A stretch of DNA of 64,000 bases, taken from Bradyrhizobium sp. OK095 (GTDB lineage Bacteria > Pseudomonadota > Alphaproteobacteria > Rhizobiales > Xanthobacteraceae). The notes below the pieces were generated by a model that saw nothing but the letters and a program-made list of their open reading frames with translations, did no database searches and was not told the origin of the DNA. Positions 55,159 through 64,000 of this stretch are shown here, one piece after another. The DNA lies in contig NZ_FOBX01000018.1 of the NCBI RefSeq assembly GCF_900109945.1, forward strand, positions 93,652-157,651, given 5' to 3'. The stretch's first letter is position 1. The number at the start of each line of letters is the position of its first letter. A program made the position numbers and the translations under genes.

Positions 55159-55964
55159 AGTCTCGTCGCAGGCGGGGCCGCGCGCATCGATTGCGGCAAT
55201 ACAAAGGGAACGCCGTCGTCAGCCTGATGGACGACGGCGTCGATCTCGAAAATGTCGCGGATGATCTCACGCGTCACGATGTCCGCGCGCGGGCCGTCCG
55301 CCGCGAGCTTGCCGCCGTTCAGCACGATCAGCCGGTCGGCAAAGCGGATCGCGAGGTTGAGATCGTGCAGGATCGCGATGACGGCGGTGCCATTGGCGGC
55401 CCGGCGGCGCGCGGCCTCGACGAGGTCAATCTGGTGGCGCAGATCGAGGCTCGAGGTCGGCTCGTCTAGCAGCAGAAGCCCCGGTCCATGCTCGGCTTCG
55501 CCGCAGGCAAGCTGCACCAGCACGCGGGCGAAATGAGTGCGCTGCTGCTCGCCGCCGGACAATGTCGGCAATTGCCGTTCGCGGAAATGCGCAAGGCCGA
55601 CTTCGTCAAGCGCGGCGTCGACGAGTGCACCGGCGTCGCGCGCGTTGCGCTCGCCCGCCCCCATCAGCACGATCTCCTCGACGGTGAACGGGAAGGTGAC
55701 ATTGATGTGCTGGGACAGCATCGCGCGGCGTGCGGCAAGCTCGCGCGGCGCGTAGCTCTTGATGTCGCGCTGCTTCAGCCGCACCTCGCCTTCGCTCGGG
55801 CGGAGATCTCCGGAGAGCAGCCGCAGCAAGGTCGACTTGCCGGCGCCGTTCGGACCAATGATCGCGACCATCTCACCCGCTCCAACCGTCAGGCCGACGC
55901 CGTCGAGCAATGTCGCGCGACCGGCGCGCTTGCTTAAGCGCCGCGCCTCGATCACCGCGCTCAT
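55155..55964 (-). CDS. hmuV: Haem ABC transporter ATPase
   Basis: 269 residues. Walker A GPNGAGKS (37-44), signature LSGGE (135-139), Walker B LLLLDEPTSSLD. The TVEEIVLMGAGERN segment is typical of haem/siderophore ATPases. Overlaps hmuU by ATGA. Third transport gene of the hemP-hmuTUV operon. Confidence 0.93.
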   Translation of the reverse strand: MSAVIEARRLSKRAGRATLLDGVGLTVGAGEMVAIIGPNGAGKSTLLRLLSGDLRPSEGEVRLKQRDIKSYAPRELAARRAMLSQHINVTFPFTVEEIVLMGAGERNARDAGALVDAALDEVGLAHFRERQLPTLSGGEQQRTHFARVLVQLACGEAEHGPGLLLLDEPTSSLDLRHQIDLVEAARRRAANGTAVIAILHDLNLAIRFADRLIVLNGGKLAADGPRADIVTREIIRDIFEIDAVVHQADDGVPFVLPQSMRAAPPATRL

Positions 55965-57055
55965 AGCGAGCCGAGCCCGCGCTGTCGCAGCAGGATGCCC
56001 AAAAAGACCGGGGCGCCGACCGCGGCGGTCAAGATACCGATCGGCATTTCTGCCGGCGCCACGATGGTGCGCGCCAGCGTGTCGGCGCCGACCATGAGGA
56101 TCGCGCCTGATAGCACCGAGGCCGGCAGCAGCAGCCGGTGCGCAGGTCCAATGACGAGGCGGAGCAGATGCGGCACGACGATGCCGACGAAGCCGATGAC
56201 GCCGCTGATCGACACTGCGACGCCGGTCATGGCGGAGACCATGACGATCGAGATCCGCTTCAGGCGCTCGACGTCGACACCGCCATGAAAGGCGTCGGCC
56301 TCGCCGAGCACCAGCAGGTCGAGGCCGCGGGCAATGTACGCGCAGGCGCCAAGCCCGACGATGAGGATCGGCGCCAGCACGGCGGCCTTGGTCCAGGTCG
56401 CGCCGCTCATCGAGCCCAGCAGCCAGAACGTGATGTCGCGGAGTTGGCGATCATCGGCGATGAACACCAGAAGCCCAATGCCGGCATTGGTGATGGCGGT
56501 GATGGCGACGCCGGCGAGCAAGAAGATCGCAATCGAGGTGCGCCCGGCGCGGCTGGAGATGCCGTAGAGGAGGGCGGTCGTGGCCAGCGATCCCGCGAAG
56601 GCCGCGAGTGGCAACAGCTCGGCCTGGAGGAAACGTAACGTCTCGCCGAGCTGCGAATCGGTGAAGACGATCGCGCTTGCAGCCGCCAGCGCGCCGCCGC
56701 TGGAGACACCGACCAGTGCGGGATCGGCGAGCGGGTTGCGAAACAGCCCCTGCATGATCGCGCCGGCCGCGGCGAGCAGGCCGCCGACCATCGCCGTCGC
56801 CGCGATCCGGGGAATGCGGATCGACCACAGCACGAGCTGGTCGCGCGCCGTCATGGCATCGGCGGTGGTGTTGCCGGTGAAGCCGAGTGCGGCGGGTAAG
56901 CGGGAGAGGGGAATGCCGGCTGCGCCGACCGTCAGCGCAACGATGGCGGTGACAACCACCACTGCGAGCAGAAAGGGAATCGCAATCGATGTGAACCGCC
57001 GTCCCGCGCCCGCGCGTCGCGGGCTCCGCGCCTCGGTCCCGGCCGCCGCGCTCAT
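55961..57055 (-). CDS. hmuU: Haem ABC transporter permease
   Basis: 364 residues of the FecCD/BtuC type with about ten helices. ALVGVSSGGALAAA and FVGIVVPHLLRLVIGPAHR are family hallmarks. Start ATG 57055 overlaps the hmuT stop (ATGA); the longer reading through hmuT is rejected. Confidence 0.93.
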   Translation of the reverse strand: MSAAAGTEARSPRRAGAGRRFTSIAIPFLLAVVVVTAIVALTVGAAGIPLSRLPAALGFTGNTTADAMTARDQLVLWSIRIPRIAATAMVGGLLAAAGAIMQGLFRNPLADPALVGVSSGGALAAASAIVFTDSQLGETLRFLQAELLPLAAFAGSLATTALLYGISSRAGRTSIAIFLLAGVAITAITNAGIGLLVFIADDRQLRDITFWLLGSMSGATWTKAAVLAPILIVGLGACAYIARGLDLLVLGEADAFHGGVDVERLKRISIVMVSAMTGVAVSISGVIGFVGIVVPHLLRLVIGPAHRLLLPASVLSGAILMVGADTLARTIVAPAEMPIGILTAAVGAPVFLGILLRQRGLGSL

Positions 57056-58002
57056 TGCCGGCAATTCGCTGCTGACAGAGCCGATTTGAACGCGCCGCCG
57101 TCGGCCAATGCCGGATAGAGCTTGACGGAGAGATCGCGCGCCGCCGAGGCCGTGCGCGGGCCGAAGCCAAGCAGATAGAGCCCGTCCATCGTGATGAAAC
57201 TCTTGTTGGCCGCGACTTGCGTCAGCGCAAAGCCGGGATGGGTGTAGACCGCGTCGGCCTGGAGCGATTCCTTGCCACGTTCGATCGACAGCACCACGTC
57301 GGGCTTGGCCGCCACGATCGCCTCGTCGCCGATGATCTTGTAGCCGTCGTAATCCTCGACCGCGTTGGCGGCGCCGGCGAGCTGGATGATCTCGTCGGCC
57401 GCGGTCTTGTGGCCGGCGACCATCGCGCGCCCGTTCTGGAGCGACATCACGAACATCACGCGCACCGGCTTCGTCACCTTGGTGCGCAGCGCGCGGAGCT
57501 GGGCGAGATCGGCACCGACCGCGGTGCTGAGGCACTCGGCGCGCGCATCGACGCCCATGGCGTGACCGACCAGCTTGATCTTCTCGATCAGGCCGTCCTC
57601 GGTGAAGGTCTCGGGCACCAGCACCAGCGGCACCTTCGCCGTCTCCAGAACTTCCATGGTCTCGCGCGGGCCCGATCCCTGGATCGCCAGGATCAGCGTC
57701 GGATTGAGGCCGAGCACGCCTTCGGCGGAAATCTGGCGCATGTAGCCGACATTGGGTTTGTCGTGCAGCGCCGCCGCCGGATAGAGGCTCGTGGTGTCGA
57801 CGCCGACCAGCCGGCTTTCCAGCCCGAGCGCATAGAGGATCTCGGTGATGGCGCCGCCGATCGAGACCGTGCGGGCGAAGTCGGCAACGGTGACATCGCG
57901 GTTGCGCGCGTCATGCACCGTGATGCCGGCGGCGTGCGCGGCAGAGGCAACCGCAATCGTGCCGGTAAGAAGGAGCTGCGTGAGGGTGCGGCAAAATGTC
58001 AT
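57052..58002 (-). CDS. hmuT: Periplasmic haem-binding protein
   Basis: 316 residues, a cluster B fold with signal peptide (about 1-24). SIGGAITEILYALG, LVGVDTTSLYP and AIQGSGPRETMEVLE fit HmuT, in which a Tyr in the LYP region binds haem. Follows hemP by 18 bp. Confidence 0.92.
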   Translation of the reverse strand: MTFCRTLTQLLLTGTIAVASAAHAAGITVHDARNRDVTVADFARTVSIGGAITEILYALGLESRLVGVDTTSLYPAAALHDKPNVGYMRQISAEGVLGLNPTLILAIQGSGPRETMEVLETAKVPLVLVPETFTEDGLIEKIKLVGHAMGVDARAECLSTAVGADLAQLRALRTKVTKPVRVMFVMSLQNGRAMVAGHKTAADEIIQLAGAANAVEDYDGYKIIGDEAIVAAKPDVVLSIERGKESLQADAVYTHPGFALTQVAANKSFITMDGLYLLGFGPRTASAARDLSVKLYPALADGGAFKSALSAANCRQ

Positions 58003-58020
58003 TGTAGGTTACTTGGCAGG

Positions 58021-58227
58021 TTACTTGGTCAGGATCAGCTTGTTCTGCGAGGTGAGGCGAAGGCGATAGCTATCCTCGCCATGCGCGATGATGATCTCGC
58101 GCTCGGCCGCAAACAGCTCGCGGCTGTCGATCCGGCTCCCCCGCATGGTGAGCGTTCTCGTTGTTGCAGAAGGGCTTTGCGTCGGCCCTGCGGCATCGCC
58201 GTGGTTGTCTCCGGATGCTGCTGACAT
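58021..58227 (-). CDS. hemP: Haemin uptake protein HemP
   Basis: About 68 residues. The C-terminal half (IDSRELFAAEREIIIAHGED, YRLRLTSQNKLILTK) is the whole HemP domain. In related bacteria HemP acts as a regulator or helper needed for hmuR expression. The ATG at 58227 lacks a close ribosome site, so the start is uncertain. First gene of the hmuTUV operon, divergent from hmuR. Confidence 0.85.
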   Translation of the reverse strand: MSAASGDNHGDAAGPTQSPSATTRTLTMRGSRIDSRELFAAEREIIIAHGEDSYRLRLTSQNKLILTK

Positions 58228-58339
58228 TGTTGGTGTGATGCGCCTTCGAAATTTCAGATGGTTCCTGCTTGTACAGGCGGCATCGGGCGCATTCCAACGG
58301 CGGCGATTTACAATCGATATAAACTGCAACCTGATGACA

Positions 58340-58368
58340 TTGACCGCCCGAGTGTTGCCACGTAACCA
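58340..58368 (+). promoter_or_regulatory. Candidate promoter of hmuR
   Basis: TTGACC (58340-58345), 17 bp, TAACCA (58363-58368). A TTGCCA/TGGCAA inverted repeat (58355-58378) overlaps the -10. No clear Irr or RirA box was recognised in 58228-58474. Confidence 0.3.
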
Positions 58369-58474
58369 AATATGGCAATGCGGGCCGGGGAGCCTGCACC
58401 ACAAATAGCCAGCCAGTCGCCCGCCTCGTGCGGCGCACGCCAGCCAAATTAAGATAGATGATTGGGTTGGGGTT

Positions 58475-60823
58475 ATGGCTGACGGGGCTAGGTATTCGCG
58501 CGCCTTGATTTTGGGCGCGTCGGTGGTTTCAATCGCAGTATTGGCGACGGAAAGCAGTTTTGCGCAGACGGCTCAGCCACAGGCTGATAATGCGTCGGCG
58601 GAACGGCCGAAGCAGGCCAAGCGCAAACAGGCCAAGCCGCTAGTTGCGCAGCAGCCGACGCCCGACGCCATGAACGCCCGCGCCCAGGCCGGCACGGCGT
58701 CCGTTCAAACGCTCGACACCATCACGGTTGCTGCAACGAAGACCAGGGAGCGCGCGATCGACTCGCTCGCGCCGGTCAGCTCGATTTCGCTCGACCAGAT
58801 CCAGGGGCTTCAGCCGAACCGGCTGTCGGGCATCTTCTATGCCGTGCCCGGCGTGTCGTTCCAGGAGCGCGGCGACGATCCCGCGACCGTCATCAACGTT
58901 CGCGGCTTGCAGGATTTCGGCCGCGTTGCGGTCGTCGTCGACGGCGCGCGGCAGAACTATCAGCGCACCGGCCACAACGCCAACGGCTCCTTCTTCCTCG
59001 ATCCTGAATTGATCGGCGGCGTCGACGTCGTGCGCGGTCCGACCGCGAACATCTACGGCTCCGGTGCGATCGGCGGCCTGGTCTCGTTCCGCACTAAGGA
59101 CATCAACGACGTGCTGCGTCCCGGCGAGCGCTGGGGCGTCGATCTCTCCGGCAGCTACGGCTCCAACAACAATCGCGGCCTCGGCTCGGTATTCGGCGGC
59201 GTGCGCGCCACGCCCGATGTCGATATCTTCGGCGGTGCGGTCTACCGCACGCAGAGCAATTACAAGGACGGCAACGGCACCGAGATCGGCAACACCAACA
59301 ACCAGGTCGAGGCCGGGCTGTTGAAGCTCACGGTGCGCCCCGCCCTCGGTCACGAGGTCAAGTTCGGCGCCACCTTCCAGGACTATCAATACACGATCGG
59401 TCAGATGAACACCGGTCCGGTGGCGACCGCCGCCCAGCGCGCGCTCTATCAGGGCTCGTCGGTCTATTCGTCCGACGCCAAGAACTACACCGGCACAGTG
59501 ACCTGGAACTATTCGCTGCCGAGCGACAATCTGTTCGACTCGCACGTGTCGGTCTACGGCAACCGCACCGACAACGACCAGACCAAGACCTATCACTATT
59601 CGACCTCGGGCGCGGCCTACTGCGGCGCCGGAAATGTCGGCAACAACATCTCCGGCTGCGTCGGCGACAAGCGCAGTTATTCGCTCGACACGTTTGGCTT
59701 CGACGCCAATAATACCACGCGCTTCAACGTCGGCGACTGGCGCAATGCCGTGACCTACGGCGTCGATGCGTTCCAGGACGACGTGATCACGACCGACAGC
59801 CGCGGCAACTCCAACATCACCACGCCGAGCGGCATCCGTACCGTGTCGGGTGGCTTCCTCCAGCTGAAGCAGAACTACGGCACCTGGTTCGAGGCGGTGA
59901 GCGCGATCCGTTACGACCGCTACAATCTGCAATCGGGCAGCACCAACACCGGCGGCGACCGCTTCTCGCCGAAGATCACCCTCGGTGTCACGCCGGTCGC
60001 AGGCTTCCAGCCCTATGTCAGCTACGCCGAAGGCTATCGCGCGCCCTCGATCACCGAGACCGTGATATCAGGCGCGCATGCGACCGGCGGCGGCCCGGCA
60101 TTCTTCCCCTGTCCCGATGGAACGACTGGCCTGTTCTGCTTCCTGCCCAACCCGAACCTTCGTCCTGAAGTCGGCAAGAACAAGGAAGTGGGCTTCAATC
60201 TGAAGTACGACAACATCTTCAGCGCGTCAGACTCGTTCCGCGGCAAGATCAATTTGTTCCGCAACGACGTCAGCGACTACATCGACCTCGTCGCTTCGGC
60301 GCCGGTGCCGACCCCGTTCGGCATCTCGGCGAGCCAGTACTACCAGTACCAGAACATCGCCAGCGCCCGCATCCAGGGTTTTGAGGCCGAGACGATGTAC
60401 GATGCCGGCAACTGGTTCGTCGGTGTTGCCGGACACTATATCCAGGGCAAGAACGTCCAGACCAATATCGGGCTCGCGACCATCACGCCGCGCAAGGTCG
60501 TCACCACCGGCGGTGTTCGCCTGCTCGATCGCACCCTGATCCTGTCGGCGCAGTGGGCATCGTACGGTGCGAACAACGATGTGCCCATCGGCTATGTCCC
60601 TTCGACCGGCTACGAACTGGTCAACCTCTACATGACCTACGCCGCAACCAAGGACATCGTGTTCTCGGCCTCGATCGACAACCTCTTGAACCAGTACTAC
60701 CGGCCTTACGCCATTCCCGGCAGCTCGACCGACGGCACCACGCAGAATGACGTGCTGTGGACGAGCGCAGGGGCGGGCAGGGTCTACAAGGCCGGCCTGA
60801 AGATTCACTTTGGAGGTGCGTAG
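58475..60823 (+). CDS. hmuR: TonB-dependent haem/haemoglobin receptor
   Basis: 782 residues. Signal peptide about 1-31, a TonB box (DTITVAATK), plug domain (about 90-215: VINVRGLQDFGRVAVVVDGAR, RGPTANIYGSGAIGG) and a 22-strand barrel ending in aromatic-rich sequence with final HFGGA. The haem-receptor signature YRAPS ... His ... NPNL (near FLPNPNLRPEVG) is present. It moves haem across the outer membrane using ExbBD-TonB. Confidence 0.93.
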   Translation: MADGARYSRALILGASVVSIAVLATESSFAQTAQPQADNASAERPKQAKRKQAKPLVAQQPTPDAMNARAQAGTASVQTLDTITVAATKTRERAIDSLAPVSSISLDQIQGLQPNRLSGIFYAVPGVSFQERGDDPATVINVRGLQDFGRVAVVVDGARQNYQRTGHNANGSFFLDPELIGGVDVVRGPTANIYGSGAIGGLVSFRTKDINDVLRPGERWGVDLSGSYGSNNNRGLGSVFGGVRATPDVDIFGGAVYRTQSNYKDGNGTEIGNTNNQVEAGLLKLTVRPALGHEVKFGATFQDYQYTIGQMNTGPVATAAQRALYQGSSVYSSDAKNYTGTVTWNYSLPSDNLFDSHVSVYGNRTDNDQTKTYHYSTSGAAYCGAGNVGNNISGCVGDKRSYSLDTFGFDANNTTRFNVGDWRNAVTYGVDAFQDDVITTDSRGNSNITTPSGIRTVSGGFLQLKQNYGTWFEAVSAIRYDRYNLQSGSTNTGGDRFSPKITLGVTPVAGFQPYVSYAEGYRAPSITETVISGAHATGGGPAFFPCPDGTTGLFCFLPNPNLRPEVGKNKEVGFNLKYDNIFSASDSFRGKINLFRNDVSDYIDLVASAPVPTPFGISASQYYQYQNIASARIQGFEAETMYDAGNWFVGVAGHYIQGKNVQTNIGLATITPRKVVTTGGVRLLDRTLILSAQWASYGANNDVPIGYVPSTGYELVNLYMTYAATKDIVFSASIDNLLNQYYRPYAIPGSSTDGTTQNDVLWTSAGAGRVYKAGLKIHFGGA

Positions 60824-60856
60824 CCGATAGGCGTCGCAACACCAGCAATTCCGTCT

Positions 60857-60900
60857 GGCCGCGCTGATGCTCCAGCGCGGCCTCGACGCATTTTCGTTTT
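60857..60900 (+). terminator. Hairpin with T-tract between hmuR and the hmuQ-like gene
   Basis: GGCCGCGCTG (60857-60866) and CAGCGCGGCC (60873-60882) form a perfect 10-bp stem. TTTTCGTTTT follows at 60891-60900. It may end or attenuate hmuR transcription before the next gene. Confidence 0.65.
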
Positions 60901-60920
60901 AATCAGAAGGAGAGACTCTC

Positions 60921-61253
60921 ATGTTCATCGCCATGAATCGTTTCCAGGTGAAGAAGGGCGCGGAGACCGCGTTCGAAACCGTCTGGGCTACCCGTGAATC
61001 CTATCTCGGCAGCATGCCGGGCTTCGTCGAGTTTCATCTGTTGAAAGGCCCGGAGGCCGAGGACCACACGCTCTATTCGTCGCACACGCTTTGGGTCGAC
61101 AAGGCGGCGTTCGAAGCCTGGACGCGCTCGGACCAATTCCGTCGTGCCCATGCCCGCGCCGACAATCCGACTGGCGCGAGCCTCTATCTCGGCCATCCCA
61201 AGTTCGAGGGCTTTGAGGTGATCCAGAGCGAGCGCAAGGCCGCGGCCGCCTGA
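60921..61253 (+). CDS. hmuQ: IsdG-type haem-degrading monooxygenase (HmuQ-like)
   Basis: 110 residues. The catalytic triad of IsdG-family enzymes is matched by N6, W67 and H77. Context inside the hmu locus supports haem cleavage to release iron, as for HmuQ of Bradyrhizobium japonicum. Good ribosome site (AGAAGGAGAG). Confidence 0.88.
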   Translation: MFIAMNRFQVKKGAETAFETVWATRESYLGSMPGFVEFHLLKGPEAEDHTLYSSHTLWVDKAAFEAWTRSDQFRRAHARADNPTGASLYLGHPKFEGFEVIQSERKAAAA

Positions 61254-61275
61254 TGGCGTCGATAAGGAGCTGGAC

Positions 61276-61791
61276 ATGCTGAGCACCGATCTCGCCGATC
61301 TCAAGGCGTACATGGCTGAGAACCCCGGCGCGGTGATCGAGGACGTTGCGCGCGAGCGCAAGCTCGCCCCGCGCGCGGTGATCGAGGCGCTGCCGTCGTC
61401 CATGGTGCGGATGGGAGGCGGCGAGCATTTCGCCGCCGCCATGCAGGACATCGCGCAATGGGGCGAGGTCACGCTGATCGTCCACACCGATGATGCGATC
61501 TTCGAGTTCACGGGTCCCATTCCCGCGGGCGAGATCGGCCGCGGCTATTTCAACCTGATGCAGCCGAAGGGCTTGCACGGCCATCTCCGTCACGAGCGCT
61601 GTGCGGCCGTCGCTTTCGTCGAACGTCCCTTCATGGGCAAGACGTCTGCTTTCGTCGCCTTCGTCAATGCCGACGGCGGCATCATGTTCAAGGTGTTCGT
61701 CGGCCGCGACGAGACCCGCGCGCTGCGCAGCGATCAGCTCGTGCGGTTTCAGCAACTCGCGGAGCGGATCGCGGCGCAGCCCGTGGTGTAG
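61276..61791 (+). CDS. hutX: HutX/HuvX cytosolic haem-carrier protein
   Basis: 171 residues. A short N-terminal helical part precedes a HutX/ChuX beta domain (HTDDAIFEFTGPIP, GYFNLMQPKGLHGHLRHERCAAVAFVERPFMGKTSAFVAFVN). It binds haem in the cytosol and passes it on. 22 bp after the monooxygenase gene, likely cotranscribed. Confidence 0.88.
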   Translation: MLSTDLADLKAYMAENPGAVIEDVARERKLAPRAVIEALPSSMVRMGGGEHFAAAMQDIAQWGEVTLIVHTDDAIFEFTGPIPAGEIGRGYFNLMQPKGLHGHLRHERCAAVAFVERPFMGKTSAFVAFVNADGGIMFKVFVGRDETRALRSDQLVRFQQLAERIAAQPVV

Positions 61792-61815
61792 CTTATTATC
61801 TGTCGGGAGATCAGG

Positions 61816-62592
61816 ATGCAGGGCGTTTCGAAGCTTCGGCAAATGATCGTAACAATCGCGCTGGCCTTCGTGCCGGCGCCGGCCTTCGCGATCGACGAAG
61901 CGCTGCTGCCGCGCAATTTGTCGCCCTGGGGCATGTTCCTCGGCGCCGACATCATCGTGAAGACGGTGATGGTGGGGCTCGCGATCGCCTCGCTGGTGAC
62001 GTGGACGGTGTGGCTCGCCAAGTCCATCGAGCTGCGCCGCAAGGGCACGCTTGCCATGCGGCGCACGCGTGCGCTGGAAGGCAACATCAAATTAGCCGAG
62101 GCTGCCGAACGTGCCGGCGACGCGCGTGATGCGGTGGCCCAGCTCATTCAATCCTGCGCGAAGGAAGCCGAGCTCTCCGGCGGCATTGTCGATGACGGCC
62201 TTCAGGAGCGCGTGGCGCTGCGGCTCGAGCGGGTCGAGGCGGCTATGTCGCGGCAGATCGCGCGCGGCACCGGTGTTCTCGCGACGATCGGCGCCACCGC
62301 ACCCTTCGTCGGCCTGTTCGGCACCGTCTGGGGCATCATGAATGCCTTCATCGGCATCTCCGAGAGCCACACCACGAGCCTCGCGGTGGTCGCGCCCGGT
62401 ATTGCGGAGGCGCTGCTCGCGACCGCGCTCGGCCTCGTCGCCGCGATTCCGGCGGTGGTGATCTACAACCATCTGGTCCGTGGCATCGTCAATTATCGCG
62501 CGCTGCTCGGCGACGCCTCGGCGCAGCTGATGCTGCTGGTGAGCCGCCAGCGCGACCACAGAGAGTTCCGCCTGTCGCGGGCGGCGGAGTAG
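61816..62592 (+). CDS. exbB: ExbB proton-channel protein
   Basis: 258 residues, three membrane helices after an N-terminal hydrophobic (signal-like) segment, with ATAPFVGLFGTVWGIMNAF and the GIAEALLATALGLVAAIPAVV helix. It forms the TonB-energising motor with ExbD. GGGAGATCAGG precedes the ATG. Confidence 0.93.
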   Translation: MQGVSKLRQMIVTIALAFVPAPAFAIDEALLPRNLSPWGMFLGADIIVKTVMVGLAIASLVTWTVWLAKSIELRRKGTLAMRRTRALEGNIKLAEAAERAGDARDAVAQLIQSCAKEAELSGGIVDDGLQERVALRLERVEAAMSRQIARGTGVLATIGATAPFVGLFGTVWGIMNAFIGISESHTTSLAVVAPGIAEALLATALGLVAAIPAVVIYNHLVRGIVNYRALLGDASAQLMLLVSRQRDHREFRLSRAAE

Positions 62593-62595
62593 GCC

Positions 62596-63042
62596 ATGGG
62601 CGCGAAACTCGGCGCACGCGGGGGATCGCCGCTGAGGCGCGGCGACCCCGGCGATCTCGACGTCACCCATGAGATCAACGTGACGCCGTTCATCGACGTG
62701 ATGCTGGTGCTGCTGATCATCTTCATGGTGGCAGCCCCACTCGCCACCGTCGACATCGGCGTCGAGTTGCCGGCGACCGCCGCCGAGCCGGCGCCGCGGC
62801 CGGACAAGCCGACGTTCGTCACGGTCAAGCCGGATCTCACAATTGCGGTCGGCGAAGACACGATGGCCCGCGACGGTCTCGCAGCCGCACTCGATGCCGT
62901 CACCAAAGGCCGCAAGGACGAACGCATTTATCTCCGCGCCGACAAGGCGGTGAGCTATGGCGACCTGATGGAGGTGATGAACATTTTGCGCAATGCCGGC
63001 TATCTCAAGGTCGCCCTCGTCGGCCTCGACGGACGCAGCTGA
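62596..63042 (+). CDS. exbD: ExbD
   Basis: 148 residues, one membrane helix (about 31-53) with the essential Asp34 in NVTPFIDVMLVLLIIFM. The C-terminal domain is periplasmic. Three bp after exbB; one base overlaps tonB (TGATG). Confidence 0.93.
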   Translation: MGAKLGARGGSPLRRGDPGDLDVTHEINVTPFIDVMLVLLIIFMVAAPLATVDIGVELPATAAEPAPRPDKPTFVTVKPDLTIAVGEDTMARDGLAAALDAVTKGRKDERIYLRADKAVSYGDLMEVMNILRNAGYLKVALVGLDGRS

Positions 63043-63875
63043 TGGCCGCGGCGAACGCCTTTGCGCTGCACGAGCCGCTCGGCGAACGCCAGGCTACGCG
63101 CTGGGGTGTATCGGCGGCGGTGATCGTGGCGCTGCACATTGCCGCTGCGTTGCTGGCGATGAGCTGGATCAGGTCGCAGCCGGAGCAGGGCGTGACCCTG
63201 CCGGCGATCATGATCGATATGTCGCCGGCGACGTCGGCGCCGCAGCCAACGCAAGACGACGTCGCGCCGGGGCCGTTGATGCAGGAGGCCGACGCTTCGC
63301 CGCCGGAGCCGGTGCAGCGACAAGCCGTCGAGGAAACCATCACGCCGACACCACCACAGGAAAAGCCTGACGTCGTGGCGCCGCCTGAGCAGAAGCTGGA
63401 GCCGACGCCGGCCAAGCCGGAGCCGGCGAAGATCGTGCCGGTCGAAAAGCCCGCGCAAGAGAAGCCGAAGGTCGTCCGTCGCGAGGCGAAGAAGCCGTTG
63501 GACGCGACGCCTGCCCCACGCACCAGCGCGCCGCCGCGGGCCGAGCGTGAGGCGCCGATGGCACCCGCCATGAGCGCCGGCGCGGTCGCGTCAGCAATCG
63601 CGTCCTACAATCAACGCGTCCGGGCGCATCTGATGCGCTTCCATTCATATCCATCGGGCGGCGGCGGCGCGCGCGGCGTCGCCAGGCTGAGCTTCACCGT
63701 CAGCCGCAGCGGGCAGGTGACATCAAGCCGTCTCGGTGGTTCGTCGGGCGTTGCCGCCTTCGACGCCCAGGCCATGTCGATGATCCGCCAGGCCTCGCCG
63801 TTTCCGCCGATCCCGGACGAGATCAAGAACGGCGCGATGAGCTTTTCGATCCCGGTGGAGTTTACGGTGAGGTGA
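63042..63875 (+). CDS. tonB: TonB
   Basis: 277 residues. N-terminal helix (about 23-42), a Pro/Lys/Glu-rich periplasmic spacer (about 55-180), and a C-terminal TonB domain (about 185-277: YPSGGGGARGVARLSFTVSR, FDAQAMSMIRQASPFPPIP). It links ExbBD to HmuR. Last gene of the operon. Confidence 0.93.
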   Translation: MAAANAFALHEPLGERQATRWGVSAAVIVALHIAAALLAMSWIRSQPEQGVTLPAIMIDMSPATSAPQPTQDDVAPGPLMQEADASPPEPVQRQAVEETITPTPPQEKPDVVAPPEQKLEPTPAKPEPAKIVPVEKPAQEKPKVVRREAKKPLDATPAPRTSAPPRAEREAPMAPAMSAGAVASAIASYNQRVRAHLMRFHSYPSGGGGARGVARLSFTVSRSGQVTSSRLGGSSGVAAFDAQAMSMIRQASPFPPIPDEIKNGAMSFSIPVEFTVR

Positions 63876-63947
63876 AGTTGCCTCGTCAGGGACGCACCAC
63901 CCTCTCGCTCCCTCGCCCCGTTCTTACGCAGGGCTGTCCGGGGAAAC

Positions 63948-64000
63948 TCAGCCGTAGCAGAACTCGATCTGGCCGGGGATTTTGCAGGATTGGCGGCGGC
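63948..64000 (-). CDS. C-terminal end of a possible minus-strand gene (partial)
   Basis: An open minus-strand frame enters from the window edge and ends RRQSCKIPGQIEFCYG-stop at 63948. The paired cysteines look like a secreted protein's tail, but only 17 codons are visible, so this is weak. Confidence 0.35.
   Translation of the reverse strand, partial: RRQSCKIPGQIEFCYG

Noticed and set aside
58228..58474. Search for Irr/RirA iron-control elements between hemP and hmuR
   Set aside because: No TTTAGAA-type inverted repeat or other clear iron box was seen by eye; iron control is likely from family knowledge but not claimed as a site.

Overview
The window is high-GC chromosomal DNA from an alphaproteobacterium, most probably Bradyrhizobium or a close relative. 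The placement rests on recognisable gene sets: pntAA-pntAB-pntB behind an aa3 oxidase subunit IV; nirK-nirV, hemN, an NnrR-type regulator and nnrS grouped together and carrying FNR/FixK-type boxes; a hemP-hmuTUV / hmuR-hmuQ-hutX-exbBD-tonB haem uptake locus; and interspersed rhizobial-type palindromic repeats. No rRNA, tRNA, phage, insertion sequence or CRISPR array was seen. Composition looks even, so most of the window reads as core chromosome with a few small accessory pieces.

Layout. 0-6 kb (minus strand): two exported cell-wall proteins (an M15/DUF882 protein and an L,D-transpeptidase) and an NtrC-type response regulator. 6-12 kb: an M3 peptidase, a very large membrane patatin-like protein, and an AbrB-Doc toxin-antitoxin pair with a perfect palindrome over its promoter. 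12-24.5 kb: energy and housekeeping genes (aa3 oxidase subunit IV, proton-translocating transhydrogenase, cation/proton antiporter, S21, aquaporin Z, purEK), a basic-tailed diguanylate cyclase and several small proteins. 24.6-30.5 kb: an LhgO-like oxidase, a PAS-GGDEF-EAL protein, a GlpD-like dehydrogenase and an orphan antitoxin-like gene. 30.6-40.6 kb: transport and taxis (a polyamine-type ABC operon without binding protein, a lone TRAP binding protein followed by a chemoreceptor, and a sugar-type ABC operon without ATPase). 40.6-44.3 kb: an AsmA protein and 3-oxoacid CoA-transferase.

44.4-53.3 kb is an anaerobic/denitrification island: copper nitrite reductase with NirV, an unnamed 68-residue membrane protein, oxygen-independent coproporphyrinogen dehydrogenase, a DUF1858 cysteine protein, the NnrR-like regulator and NnrS. 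Four 14-bp TTG-N8-CAA boxes lie upstream of these genes, so they probably form one low-oxygen/NO regulon that couples haem synthesis to nitrite respiration. A FixJ-like regulator whose phospho-acceptor Asp is replaced by Glu sits at its edge.

53.5-64 kb: a DUF4139 protein followed by a full haem acquisition locus. Haem is bound by the TonB-dependent receptor, energised by ExbB-ExbD-TonB, carried by HmuT, imported by HmuUV, then handled in the cytosol by HutX and an IsdG-type monooxygenase.

The observations most worth following are the anaerobox set with its two undescribed small proteins, the patatin protein whose catalytic residues are separated by a membrane insertion, the palindromic operator of the AbrB-Doc pair, the Glu-substituted receiver, and the transport operons that each lack one component.
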